Part shown: in pieces, positions 17,568-25,759 of the stretch
Numbering within the stretch: the stretch's first letter is position 1
Layout: each line of letters begins with the position of its first letter
Assembly: GCF_026248685.1 (NCBI RefSeq)
Contig: NZ_CP111036.1
Span: 2,232,001 to 2,296,000 of the forward strand
Origin: Haladaptatus caseinilyticus
GTDB taxonomy: Archaea; Halobacteriota; Halobacteria; Halobacteriales; Haladaptataceae
Length of the DNA: 64,000 bases
Reading direction: 5' to 3'
Notes under the pieces: model-generated
Databases searched by the model: none
The model's input: only the letters and a program-made list of their open reading frames with translations
Told to the model about the DNA's origin: nothing
Program-made: the position numbers and the translations under genes

Positions 17568-18356
17568 GTGCAGGTTCGAGTTCTCGGAACGGCGCAGGAC
17601 GAGGGGATTCCCCGACTGGACTGTGAGTGCAACCAGTGTACGACGGGAATCGTCCGCCACGGGCCAGCGATAACTGTCGAATCGGGCGATGAGACGGTTT
17701 TAGTCGATGCACCGCCGGATGTCAAACGAACTGTCGGAGTATCGACCGTCGATTCGGTCATCTTGACTCACGCTCACATCGGCCACTATGGCGGGCTGTT
17801 CTATTTCGGACGGGAGGGTTACAATACCGACCACAAACCGGTGTACTGCTCGGAGAAGATGGACGCGTGGCTCCGGGATGGGAACAAAGCGTACCGACAC
17901 CTCATCGAGCGGGGAAACGTCGAACTGCGTCCGTTCGTCCCCGGTAAATCCTTCGAGATCGCGGAGATACAGTGCCACCCGATACCCGTTCCACACCGAA
18001 ACGAGGACGCCGACACGGTCGGATTGCGATTCGAGGGCGAGGATGCGTCGATGACCTATATTCCCGACATCGACTATTGGTCGCCGGAGACGGAACGTGC
18101 AGTCAAGAAAAGCGACGTTGCACTGGTCGATGGTACGTTCTTTTCGATGGACGAGGTCGGTAGAAGGGACGTTCCCCATCCGATGATACCAGAGACGATG
18201 GACCGTTTCGACGACTGTGATACGGAGCTATATTTCACTCATCTGAATCACACGAATCCAGCCGCCGATTCGACTACGTCGGCATACAGAACCGTGATAA
18301 AGCGTGGATTCGACGTGGCGGACGACGGATATGTAATTGAATTAGGTTGTGTCTGA
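17568..18356 (+). CDS. Metallo-beta-lactamase-fold hydrolase, PqqB-like
   Basis: The start is a GTG. The 262-residue protein has the metallo-beta-lactamase Zn motif THAHIGH (His68, His70, His73), further ligands around PHRNEDADT, DGTFF and the C-terminal HLNH. At the N-terminus GTAQDEGIPRLDCECNQC holds three closely spaced Cys (19, 21, 24), as in PqqB and the related PhnP group, which use them for a structural zinc. No other pqq genes or phn genes are near, so the substrate is unknown. It follows the UPF0058 gene in an apparent operon. Confidence 0.82.
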   Translation: MQVRVLGTAQDEGIPRLDCECNQCTTGIVRHGPAITVESGDETVLVDAPPDVKRTVGVSTVDSVILTHAHIGHYGGLFYFGREGYNTDHKPVYCSEKMDAWLRDGNKAYRHLIERGNVELRPFVPGKSFEIAEIQCHPIPVPHRNEDADTVGLRFEGEDASMTYIPDIDYWSPETERAVKKSDVALVDGTFFSMDEVGRRDVPHPMIPETMDRFDDCDTELYFTHLNHTNPAADSTTSAYRTVIKRGFDVADDGYVIELGCV

Positions 18357-18411
18357 CAGACGCATCCCGCCAACCCGAAACTATTTGAGGGGGATTCCGT
18401 TTTGACGTAAT

Positions 18412-20322
18412 ATGGATGCGCGCACGGTCGAACAGATAACTGACTGGGATTCACGTCCCTTCTCCGGAGGCTTCAACGCACTCCGAGACCTCGCAGACGC
18501 CGACTTTTCCGGTGCCGTCAAAGCGAGCGGCGCGTGGCTGTTCATGTTGAACGGTCGCGGCGTCGGGGTTTTCGACGGCGAAATCACCGATTTCGGGGAC
18601 ACGGATGGAACGATCTTCGAAGCCCCACACCCCTCGCTTCCGCTGTTGCTCAGTATGCAAGAACGCGGTGGGAAGACACAGGCGAAATACTACACCAACG
18701 ACACCCCACTCGCCGAGGCGAGCGACACGCTCGCCTCGAAGAACTTCACCGGATACGTCGAACTCAGCGAAAACGTTCTGAGCGGCGACTACTACGTCGT
18801 CTATCATGCTGGACGTTCGATGACTGCCGCATACGTCGGTGAAAGCGAAAAACTACTGACCGGCGACGAGGCGTTCGAACGGGCGAACGACGAAGTCGGT
18901 ATTTACGAGGTCGTCGCCGCGGACGTGGACATCATCGACATTCCGGAACCGCAATCGTCTGCGGAATCCGAACCGGAGCCGACACGGACCCCTACCGGGG
19001 GAGCGGGGCAATCATCCGACCCGACGACGGAAACGTCAGAGACGGCGCCGACCGCGGACCAATCGACAGCCGAAGATCGACAGACGCCACCGCCCGTGAC
19101 GGACGAGGGAGAGACGGCACGGCCGTCACAACCAGCTACGCGTTCCCAACCAGTTCAGTCGTCGAACATGTCGCAGTCGCCGCCGAGCGATACCGAATCG
19201 AAGCCGGACCAGCGGCCGGCGGGGGAGACGAAAGAAGCGCCAGCTACGTTTTCCGACGAACAGCAGTGGCGAGAGACGACGACGATTCCGTCGCTCGACC
19301 CGGAGAAAAGTAGCGCCTCGAAATCGCGTGAATCGGGTGTCAAACAGAGGCGAAGCGCTCGGAACCCGTCACAGCGACAGGGTCGGAGTCGAGGTCGAAC
19401 TGCGTCGAATCAGACGACGGAACTCGAAACCGAACTCGTCGCACGAACGGAACAACTCGAAGCGCTTCAAACTAAACTCAAAAGCACCGAGGTCGAGCGG
19501 GACGAACTGGAAAAAGAGCGTGACCGCCTCCAAAACGAACTCGACGAGCTTCGCACCGAACTCGAATCGGTACGGCAAAACAGTCCCGGCGTAGCTGCGG
19601 AGCGACAGATCACGCCACAACAAGCGTTTTCGGAGACGAACCTGTTCGTCCGGTACGGGTCGAAAGGGAAGGGGACGTTGGCGGACGCAGCGGCGGGCGA
19701 GGCGGACCGAGGAGCGGTCGAATCCAACCTGAAACTCGAACACCACACGCAGTTCGACGTCGAAGGCATTACGGTGGATGGCAAGGAGTACGAAACGTTC
19801 CTCCACGAATCGATGGAGTACCAGTTCGTCTCGTGGCTCGTCGTCGATCTACTGTACGAAATCGTAGATACCGACCATCAGCGGGGGTTAAAGGACCTCT
19901 TCGATGCGATTCAAGAGATCGACCGGGCCGAGCTTCACGGTGTCTTAGCCGCGGAGAACGAGGACGGCGAAGAACGCGAGATGCGGTTCGACGTTATCCT
20001 TCGCGACCGAATGGGCAATCCATTGATCGTTGCGAACATCAACGATTCGCGCGACCCGGCGACGGGCGAAATGCTCGGGTCGCTCGTTGACGCATCGAGC
20101 GACGTTGCGACTGCGAACAACGAACTCAGTGCAGCGTTTCAGGTCACGAGGAGCTTCTTCGAACCGGCGGCGCTGGAGACGACGGAGGATGCAACCAGTG
20201 GGGGACTGCTGACGCGAGAAAAACGAGAAAGTTTCGTCAAGCTATCCCGAAAGCGGGGATATCATCTATGTTTGGTCGAATCGCGTAATGGCGAATTCCA
20301 CCTGACCGTTCCAGAACTCTAA
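18412..20322 (+). CDS. Large haloarchaeal protein with disordered linker and coiled coil (DUF7527-like)
   Basis: The 636 residues fall into four parts. A globular N-terminal domain (1 to about 185) starts MDARTVEQITDWDSRPFSGG. A Pro/Ser/Thr/Glu-rich disordered linker covers about 185-340. A long coiled coil (about 345-390) is rich in LETELVARTEQLEALQ-type heptads. A C-terminal alpha/beta domain (about 405-636) carries an IILRDRMGNPLIVANINDS segment recalling restriction-endonuclease-like folds. No transmembrane helix is evident. The family is known to me only as a haloarchaeal protein of unknown function. The coiled coil suggests a dimer that links two domains. It does not share an operon with its neighbours. 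Confidence 0.7.
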   Translation: MDARTVEQITDWDSRPFSGGFNALRDLADADFSGAVKASGAWLFMLNGRGVGVFDGEITDFGDTDGTIFEAPHPSLPLLLSMQERGGKTQAKYYTNDTPLAEASDTLASKNFTGYVELSENVLSGDYYVVYHAGRSMTAAYVGESEKLLTGDEAFERANDEVGIYEVVAADVDIIDIPEPQSSAESEPEPTRTPTGGAGQSSDPTTETSETAPTADQSTAEDRQTPPPVTDEGETARPSQPATRSQPVQSSNMSQSPPSDTESKPDQRPAGETKEAPATFSDEQQWRETTTIPSLDPEKSSASKSRESGVKQRRSARNPSQRQGRSRGRTASNQTTELETELVARTEQLEALQTKLKSTEVERDELEKERDRLQNELDELRTELESVRQNSPGVAAERQITPQQAFSETNLFVRYGSKGKGTLADAAAGEADRGAVESNLKLEHHTQFDVEGITVDGKEYETFLHESMEYQFVSWLVVDLLYEIVDTDHQRGLKDLFDAIQEIDRAELHGVLAAENEDGEEREMRFDVILRDRMGNPLIVANINDSRDPATGEMLGSLVDASSDVATANNELSAAFQVTRSFFEPAALETTEDATSGGLLTREKRESFVKLSRKRGYHLCLVESRNGEFHLTVPEL

Positions 20323-20618
20323 GCTTCGGGTTTTTCGCCGATTTTCATCGTGTCGAGCTTGTCGGTTATTTCCGACAGTTTCTCGTCGAGTTCGGCGACG
20401 AACTCCTCGGTTCGGTCGGTCGTAATTGCGCCCTGATTCGAGGGCGAGATGAGATTTTCTTCTTCGAGGACACGGAGAGAGTATCGAACCTTGTGATGTG
20501 GGTAGCCCGTTTCGTTCGACATCTTGACGATGCCGATGGGCTCGTTTTCGATAACCATCTTCAGGACCTGCAAGTGGCGTTCCAGCATATCGACTTCCTT
20601 CTCCAGTCGATCTATCAT
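20319..20618 (-). CDS. Small winged-helix transcriptional regulator
   Basis: From the ATG at 20618 the product has 99 residues. The longer frame to 20726 would start upstream of the promoter, so the short start is preferred. An N-terminal coiled-coil helix (IDRLEKEVDMLERHLQVLKM) leads to a winged-helix domain with GIVKMSNETGYPHHKVRYSL as helix-turn-helix and a wing near LISPSNQGAITT. The C-terminal helix is charged. An AAC CTTTTAAAGG inverted repeat covers the TATA box (20641-20655), so the protein may repress itself. It is divergent from purA. Confidence 0.78.
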   Translation of the reverse strand: MIDRLEKEVDMLERHLQVLKMVIENEPIGIVKMSNETGYPHHKVRYSLRVLEEENLISPSNQGAITTDRTEEFVAELDEKLSEITDKLDTMKIGEKPEA

Positions 20619-20640
20619 GGCATGTGTTAACTTGTCTTTG

Positions 20641-20655
20641 AACCTTTTAAAGGTT
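20641..20655 (-). promoter_or_regulatory. TATA box inside a 7-1-7 inverted repeat
   Basis: AACCTTT-T-AAAGGTT is a perfect inverted repeat with one central base. It covers the TATA box of the regulator gene, which starts about 30 bases downstream at 20618. Repressor binding here would block TBP. The regulator itself is the obvious candidate. Confidence 0.55.
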
Positions 20656-20771
20656 GTTGTCCGCATCGCATGCAGAAGGGTGGACAGAGAGTTATTAGTG
20701 GGACGAGTTAACACTTCCGGCTTCACCGCGACAGTATCGTCGAAATTGCACGAATCGACTATTGGTTAGCC

Positions 20772-20793
20772 ATATTTATACACATGCATGCAT
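20772..20793 (+). promoter_or_regulatory. purA TATA box followed by a palindrome
   Basis: TATTTATAC (20773-20781) is the probable TATA box, giving a start of transcription near 20805 and a leader of about 45 nt. Directly after it lies ATGCATGCAT (20784-20793), a perfect ten-base palindrome placed where a repressor could act. Confidence 0.45.
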
Positions 20794-20823
20794 CATTTGG
20801 CTTCGGAGACCGTAATCGGTTTA

Positions 20824-20847
20824 GGAGGTGCGTGAGAAGGAACCTCC
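20824..20847 (+). promoter_or_regulatory. Hairpin with Shine-Dalgarno sequence in the purA leader
   Basis: GGAGGT (20824-20829) pairs with ACCTCC (20842-20847) around a 12-base loop, just before the ATG at 20851. The GGAGGT is a Shine-Dalgarno-like sequence but lies over 20 bases from the start. The hairpin would either hide it or bring it close to the start. Confidence 0.35.
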
Positions 20848-20850
20848 GGT

Positions 20851-22215
20851 ATGACCGTAACTATCGTCGGTTCGCAACTCGGCGACGAGGGCAAAGGTCG
20901 CGTCGTTGACCTCTACGGCGACGCTGCTGATGTGGTCGTTCGCTATCAGGGTGGCGACAACGCAGGCCACACTGTCGTCGAGGACGGTACCGAATACAAA
21001 CTCTCTCTCGTTCCAAGCGGGGTCATCCGGGGAAAAGTCGGCGTCCTCGGAAATGGATGTGTCATCAACCCCGAGACCCTGTTCAGTGAGATCGACGCCC
21101 TCCGTGAGCGGGGTCTCGAACCGGACGTGCGACTCGCACGGCGTGCGCACGTCATCCTCCCGTATCATCGTGTTCTCGACGGCATCGAGGAAGAGGCGAA
21201 AAGCGACTCCGACCGCAAAGTGGGCACGACGGGTCGAGGTATCGGCCCAACCTACGAAGACAAGGCCGGTCGGCGGGGTATCCGAATCGGTGACCTTCTC
21301 ACTCCCGAACTCCTCCGCGAGAAACTCGAATACGTCGTCCCGCAAAAGCGCGCCCTCGCCGAAAACGTCTTCGGAGTCGAAACCGGCGAAGCGTTCGACA
21401 TCGACGCTCTCTACGAGCAATACAAGGCGTACGGCGAACGGATGAAAGAGGACAACATGACCGTCAATGCTGGCGATTTCATCTCTTCACGCCTCGATGA
21501 CGGTGAAGAAGCGATATTCGAAGGTGCGCAGGGGACCATCATCGACATCGATCACGGAAACTATCCGTACGTTACCTCTTCGAATCCGACTGCGGGCGGG
21601 GCCGCCACGGGAACCGGTCTCAGTCCCGGCGTCGTCGGAGGTGGCGAAGTCGTCGGTATCGTAAAAGCGTATCTCACACGAGTCGGAAGCGGGCCGCTCC
21701 CGACCGAACTCGGTGGCGTCGCTGGTGACACACCGGGCTATGACGAACAGGGGACTGGAGAAAACGAGGATCTTGCGGAGTACATCCGGGAAAAAGGCGG
21801 CGAGTATGGTACCGTCACCGGTCGGCCACGCCGGGTCGGGTGGCTCGACATGCCGATGCTTCGCCACGCCGCCCGCGTCAGCGGTTTCACCGGTATCGCC
21901 GTCAACCACCTCGACGTACTCGCAGGTCTCGACGAACTGAACGTCGGCCATAGCTACGAGTTGGATGGTGAAGAAATCTTCACCATGCCAGCGACGACGG
22001 AACGCTGGGGTCGCTGTGAACCGAACTTCAAAACCTTCGAGGGCTGGCCCGAAGTGAACTGGAACGAAGTCGTCGAGGAAGGGTACGACGCGATTCCGGA
22101 GAATACACGAGCCTACCTCGATTACATCAGCGACGAACTCGGTGCACCCGTCTACGCCGTCGGTGTCGGGCCAGGCCGAGAAGAGACCATCGTGTTGACG
22201 AACCCACTCGAATAG
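20851..22215 (+). CDS. purA: Adenylosuccinate synthetase PurA
   Basis: PurA joins IMP and aspartate with GTP to make adenylosuccinate, the first step from IMP to AMP. The 454-residue product has VGSQLGDEGKGRVVD as the GTP/IMP loop, GGDNAGHTVV, the RGIGPTYEDKAGRRG signature and a C-terminal GPGREETIVL. The QLGDEGKG form in place of bacterial QWGDEGKG is usual in archaea. The gene has its own TATA box and leader and is followed by a T-run. It is divergent from a small winged-helix regulator gene 233 bases away. Confidence 0.97.
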   Translation: MTVTIVGSQLGDEGKGRVVDLYGDAADVVVRYQGGDNAGHTVVEDGTEYKLSLVPSGVIRGKVGVLGNGCVINPETLFSEIDALRERGLEPDVRLARRAHVILPYHRVLDGIEEEAKSDSDRKVGTTGRGIGPTYEDKAGRRGIRIGDLLTPELLREKLEYVVPQKRALAENVFGVETGEAFDIDALYEQYKAYGERMKEDNMTVNAGDFISSRLDDGEEAIFEGAQGTIIDIDHGNYPYVTSSNPTAGGAATGTGLSPGVVGGGEVVGIVKAYLTRVGSGPLPTELGGVAGDTPGYDEQGTGENEDLAEYIREKGGEYGTVTGRPRRVGWLDMPMLRHAARVSGFTGIAVNHLDVLAGLDELNVGHSYELDGEEIFTMPATTERWGRCEPNFKTFEGWPEVNWNEVVEEGYDAIPENTRAYLDYISDELGAPVYAVGVGPGREETIVLTNPLE

Positions 22216-22234
22216 TCGGGTTCTCGCGGTTCTG

Positions 22235-22239
22235 TTTTT
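22235..22239 (+). terminator. T-run after purA
   Basis: Five T residues about 20 bases after the purA stop form a simple archaeal terminator candidate. Confidence 0.3.
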
Positions 22240-22262
22240 CCGGTTTCGTCGCTTCTCGTTCC

Positions 22263-22679
22263 CTATTCGACCGCTGTAAGATAGATAGCGACCAGCGCGA
22301 ATCCGATCCCTGCGACTTTTCGTGCGGTCAGGGGTTCGTCCAAAAAGGCGATGCCGAGAACCGAACTCGTCGCGATAAAGAGACCGAAAATCGGCACGAC
22401 GACGCTGACCGGACCGGTCGCCAACGCCCGATAGTACGCGAGGATCCCGATGGCGAGAAACACACCCGCGAGGTACATGTACGGCGCTTTGTCGCTGGTG
22501 AGGTACGGAACGATCTGCTCACCTTCGTACATCGTCACGGCGAGGGCCGCAACGACGAGCATCCCGTTTGCGACAAGCGCGGCTACCGTATCCGGAATGT
22601 CCTGCGTTGCGATACTGACGAGGGGCGGCAGTGCAGTGTAACCGATGAGGGCGATAATCGCCCACCCGATGTAGTTCAT
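22263..22679 (-). CDS. Half-size EamA/DMT-superfamily transporter
   Basis: From the ATG at 22679 the protein has 138 residues with about four to five helices. It is a single EamA repeat: a C-terminal segment VFLAIGILAYYRALATGP, then VSVVVPIFGLFIATSSVLGIAFLDEPLTARKVAGIG split over the last helices, typical of one repeat of drug/metabolite transporters. Full-size EamA proteins have two repeats and about 300 residues, so this one must dimerise to work. The longer frame to 22847 runs over the Trm112-like gene on the other strand and is rejected. The substrate is unknown. Confidence 0.78.
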   Translation of the reverse strand: MNYIGWAIIALIGYTALPPLVSIATQDIPDTVAALVANGMLVVAALAVTMYEGEQIVPYLTSDKAPYMYLAGVFLAIGILAYYRALATGPVSVVVPIFGLFIATSSVLGIAFLDEPLTARKVAGIGFALVAIYLTAVE

Positions 22680-22782
22680 GCAGGGGTGTTTTGGCCCGGG
22701 GATGAGAGTCGTTTCGAAAGCGGAAGGGAGACGAACCGACGAACCCGTCACGCTTTTGCCCCATCCCTTCGTCCACCCGGAT

Positions 22783-22968
22783 ATGAAGAAATCCTTGATG
22801 GACATCATCTGCTGTCCGCTGGATAAACAGGAACTCGAACTCGACACACGGCAGGAAGAGGACGAAGAGGTTATTTTCGGGACGCTTACCTGTACGCAGT
22901 GCGGTGAGCGCTATCCGATCGAGGACGGAATTCCGAACCTCCTCCCGCCGGACATGCGCGAAGCCTGA
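22783..22968 (+). CDS. Trm112-like zinc-ribbon protein, methyltransferase activator
   Basis: This 61-residue protein starts MKKSLMDIICCPLDKQELEL and contains a four-Cys zinc site (Cys pair in CCP, then CTQCG), ending in IEDGIPNLLPPDMREA. This is the Trm112 fold. In Haloferax a Trm112 homologue binds and activates several rRNA, tRNA and protein methyltransferases. The ATG at 22783 starts in the conserved MKKSLMDI; the longer frame from 22678 has no conserved residues. It is divergent from the EamA gene. The role is inferred from the family. Confidence 0.87.
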   Translation: MKKSLMDIICCPLDKQELELDTRQEEDEEVIFGTLTCTQCGERYPIEDGIPNLLPPDMREA

Positions 22969-23001
22969 ACGTTTTTGTACTGGTAGAGAGAGGGTTGTAT
23001 C

Positions 23002-23568
23002 GTGTCTGAGACGGTATCGGTTCACATCAATCGCGATGGCATCCATCATATCGACGTAGCGCAGTCGTTCGAAACCGACGGCTCGTTCACCATCGCGCTC
23101 AAAAACCACGGGGCACCGATCCACGCCCATCTTCATCTCGACGACGACCTCTCGGAAGTCGCGTCGCTCGGTGCGACGAACCACTATGTCAAAGCCAAAG
23201 ACATCCGTCACGTCCCTGTGACGGTCCACGATGCGCCTGCTACCGGAAAGCTCAAAATCGTCACCGGTTACGGGGCCGAAACGACCTACGTGGACACGAA
23301 TATCCTCGAACCCGAGGAACGAAGCAGGTCGATTCCGGTAGACGAGGCACTCTCGAAACCGCAGGGGAGTCGCCCCACGGACTCGAGGCGGGGACGGAAA
23401 TCGACGCAGTCTGACACCCTGAAGAACCTGCCGCTCGTTATTCTCGGCCTTCTTGCACTGGTGCTCGTGGTCGGCGCGGGATTCCTCGTCGATAACGGCG
23501 TTGCGCTGTTCGGCGGCCTCGTGGTGATGATCGGTCTCGGCGTGGCAACGTACTTTCTAACGCGGTAA
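23002..23568 (+). CDS. Conserved haloarchaeal membrane-anchored protein (DUF7524-like)
   Basis: The start is a GTG. The 188 residues contain an N-terminal beta-rich domain (about 1-105) with HINRDGIHHIDVAQSF and a His-containing IHAHLHLDDD. A charged linker follows, then two C-terminal hydrophobic helices (about 138-160 and 165-186). The domain would face the cytoplasm or the outside from a C-terminal anchor. I recall the family as DUF7524, conserved next to the following gene and cysS in haloarchaea. Function unknown. Confidence 0.72.
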   Translation: MSETVSVHINRDGIHHIDVAQSFETDGSFTIALKNHGAPIHAHLHLDDDLSEVASLGATNHYVKAKDIRHVPVTVHDAPATGKLKIVTGYGAETTYVDTNILEPEERSRSIPVDEALSKPQGSRPTDSRRGRKSTQSDTLKNLPLVILGLLALVLVVGAGFLVDNGVALFGGLVVMIGLGVATYFLTR

Positions 23569-23643
23569 TCGTGCCCCCGGGACACCGATATACCGTTTCG
23601 GTAATCGCATTCCTTTTGCACGTTCCCTTCGTGCACGTCGATA

Positions 23644-24141
23644 ATGTCACTTGCCGAAACAACACGGGAGGCGGTTCGGAGTCGGCCGTTTCTCTACTCT
23701 GCCCTCCGCGCTGGCATTTTGAACTACACCGCCACTGCCCGATTCCTCTCGGACGAGGTTGGCGACGACACCGACGCGATTTCGACTGCACTGACCCGGT
23801 TTGCGGACGACGTTCCGGACTTCCACGCCGAGAGGCGAGACGTTCGTGTCGTCATGCAGAGCGGGCTCGGAATGGCGGACGACGACCCGCTGCTCGTCGT
23901 TGGGGATGCCGGATTTACCCCGGATTCGGGGTCACTTACCGCGGTGATTGCCGCCGGAAATGTCGATGCGGCAGCTCTCTCACACGTCCTCGCACGACTC
24001 GTAACGGACGATATTTCGGTCATCGCGGCCGCAGTCGCCGAGGAGTCTCTCGTCGTGGTCGTCGAGCGACGGGACGGTGCGAACGCCGTTCGAGGAGTCG
24101 AAGATGCACTCGATTCGGTGCCGGACTTCGGCGGACGATGA
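23644..24141 (+). CDS. Conserved haloarchaeal protein (DUF7523-like)
   Basis: This 165-residue soluble protein begins SLAETTREAVRSRPFLYSAL. The N-terminal half reads as helical; the C-terminal half has repeated beta-strands in an ACT-like pattern (DDPLLVVGDAG, ISVIAAAVAEESLVVVVERR). The family, which I recall as DUF7523, is typically encoded just upstream of cysS in haloarchaea. An ACT-like regulatory domain is an inference. The cysS ATG lies 43 bases after the stop and has its own TATA box. Confidence 0.72.
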   Translation: MSLAETTREAVRSRPFLYSALRAGILNYTATARFLSDEVGDDTDAISTALTRFADDVPDFHAERRDVRVVMQSGLGMADDDPLLVVGDAGFTPDSGSLTAVIAAGNVDAAALSHVLARLVTDDISVIAAAVAEESLVVVVERRDGANAVRGVEDALDSVPDFGGR

Positions 24142-24152
24142 CGCTTCCGACG

Positions 24153-24160
24153 ATTTAAAA
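24153..24160 (+). promoter_or_regulatory. TATA box of cysS
   Basis: ATTTAAAA lies about 28 bases before the ATG at 24185. It fixes the cysS start at this ATG and excludes the 36 extra in-frame codons upstream. Confidence 0.5.
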
Positions 24161-24184
24161 CGGTTGCTGATTCTATGCGTTCGT

Positions 24185-25675
24185 ATGACACTCTCCGTAA
24201 CGAACACCCTTTCAGGTGAGCGGGAACCGTTCGAACCGGGCGACCCCGATTCGGTTCTCCTCTACTACTGTGGGTTGACCGTCTCGGACTACGCACATCT
24301 CGGTCATGCCCGGGGCTGGATACATACCGACGTGATGCATCGCTGGTTGGAACACCTCGGCTACGATGTGCGCCACGTCGAGAACTTCACCGACGTGAAC
24401 GAAAAGATCACCGCACGTGCAGGAGAAAACGACCTCGGCGACGACGAGGCCGAAGTCGCTCGCACCTTCATGACGGAGGTCATTCGCGACATGCGCGATC
24501 TAAACCTAAAGCGGGCGGACGTCTACCCGCGGGTCAGCGAGCACGTTCCGGAGATCATCGACCTCATCGGAACGCTGGTGGAGAAAGGGTACGCTTACGA
24601 ATCGAACGGTTCGGTCTATTTCGACGTGACGACGTTCGAGGACTACGGAAAACTCTCGAATCAGCGGGTCGAGGAGATGGAAACACAGGATGATGACTCC
24701 GATCAGCAAAGCGATAAACGCAATCACGCCGACTTCGCCCTCTGGAAAGCGGACGGCGTGAGCGAAGGAGCTATCGAAGAACACAGAAACTCCGACACGG
24801 AGTATGCGGTCTCCCACCCATCCGGTCAGACGTGGGAGTCGCCGTGGGGCGAAGGTCGTCCGGGATGGCACATCGAATGTTCGGCGATGAGCATGAAACA
24901 TCTCGGCGAAACCATCGACATCCACGTCGGTGGACAGGACCTCGTCTTTCCCCACCACGAAAACGAGGTCGCACAGAGCGAGGCCGCCACCGGCCACCAG
25001 TTCGCCCGCTACTGGCTTCACGTCCGGTTGCTCGAAACCGACGGCGAGAAGATGAGTTCGAGCCTCGGAAACTACTCCACGGTTCGCGGCGCGATGTCCG
25101 AAATCGGCCCGAACGCGGTTCGGATGTTCCTGCTTTCGACCGCCTACTCCAACCGGCAGACGTTCAACGACGAGACGGTTGACGAAGCAGTCGACCGGTG
25201 GGAGCGACTATCCGGTGGGTACGAACGCGCGGTGGGTGCACTCGACAGTCCGAACGCTCGGACGAAAGTCGAAGACGACGACCTGCGAGAGGAACTCGAA
25301 ACGACTCGTGCCGAATTCGAATCGGCGATGAACGACGACTTCAACACTCGTCGCGCGCTGGCGGCCCTGCTCGAACTCGTGACGGCAGTCAATCGCCACG
25401 TGGACGACTACGACGAGTACGACTACGACGGTCTCAGACAGGCCGTCGAAACGTTCGAGGAGCTCGGCGGTGACGTCCTTGGATTCGCGTTCGGCGGCGA
25501 CACGGGTGGCGACGTGCGACTCGCAGAGGACATCGTGAAACTCGTCCTCGATCTGCGAGAACAGGAACGCGGTGCGGGCAACTACGAGCGTGCCGACGAA
25601 CTTCGAGACGAGTTGGAAGCATTGGGTGTCGAAGTACAGGATACCGATTCTGGTCCATCATTTACGCTTCCGTAG
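24185..25675 (+). CDS. cysS: Cysteinyl-tRNA synthetase
   Basis: CysRS is a class I aminoacyl-tRNA synthetase that charges tRNA-Cys. From this ATG it has 496 residues. The HIGH motif is HLGH (38-41), preceded by a zinc-ligand Cys29 in [14 protein letters not shown]. The central [13 protein letters not shown] holds another zinc ligand, and [12 protein letters not shown] follows in the usual place. The KMSKS motif is KMSSS (289-293). The C-terminal DALR domain is helical. Length and motifs are normal. The promoter evidence supports a leaderless start. Confidence 0.97.
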   Translation: MTLSVTNTLSGEREPFEPGDPDSVLLYYCGLTVSDYAHLGHARGWIHTDVMHRWLEHLGYDVRHVENFTDVNEKITARAGENDLGDDEAEVARTFMTEVIRDMRDLNLKRADVYPRVSEHVPEIIDLIGTLVEKGYAYESNGSVYFDVTTFEDYGKLSNQRVEEMETQDDDSDQQSDKRNHADFALWKADGVSEGAIEEHRNSDTEYAVSHPSGQTWESPWGEGRPGWHIECSAMSMKHLGETIDIHVGGQDLVFPHHENEVAQSEAATGHQFARYWLHVRLLETDGEKMSSSLGNYSTVRGAMSEIGPNAVRMFLLSTAYSNRQTFNDETVDEAVDRWERLSGGYERAVGALDSPNARTKVEDDDLREELETTRAEFESAMNDDFNTRRALAALLELVTAVNRHVDDYDEYDYDGLRQAVETFEELGGDVLGFAFGGDTGGDVRLAEDIVKLVLDLREQERGAGNYERADELRDELEALGVEVQDTDSGPSFTLP

Positions 25676-25759
25676 CCATCCGGACCCTCTCCCCACATCT
25701 CGACAGTCAAACCCACAGTCGTCGGTTTTATACGGCGGGATTGTGTACTGGATTTCGAC

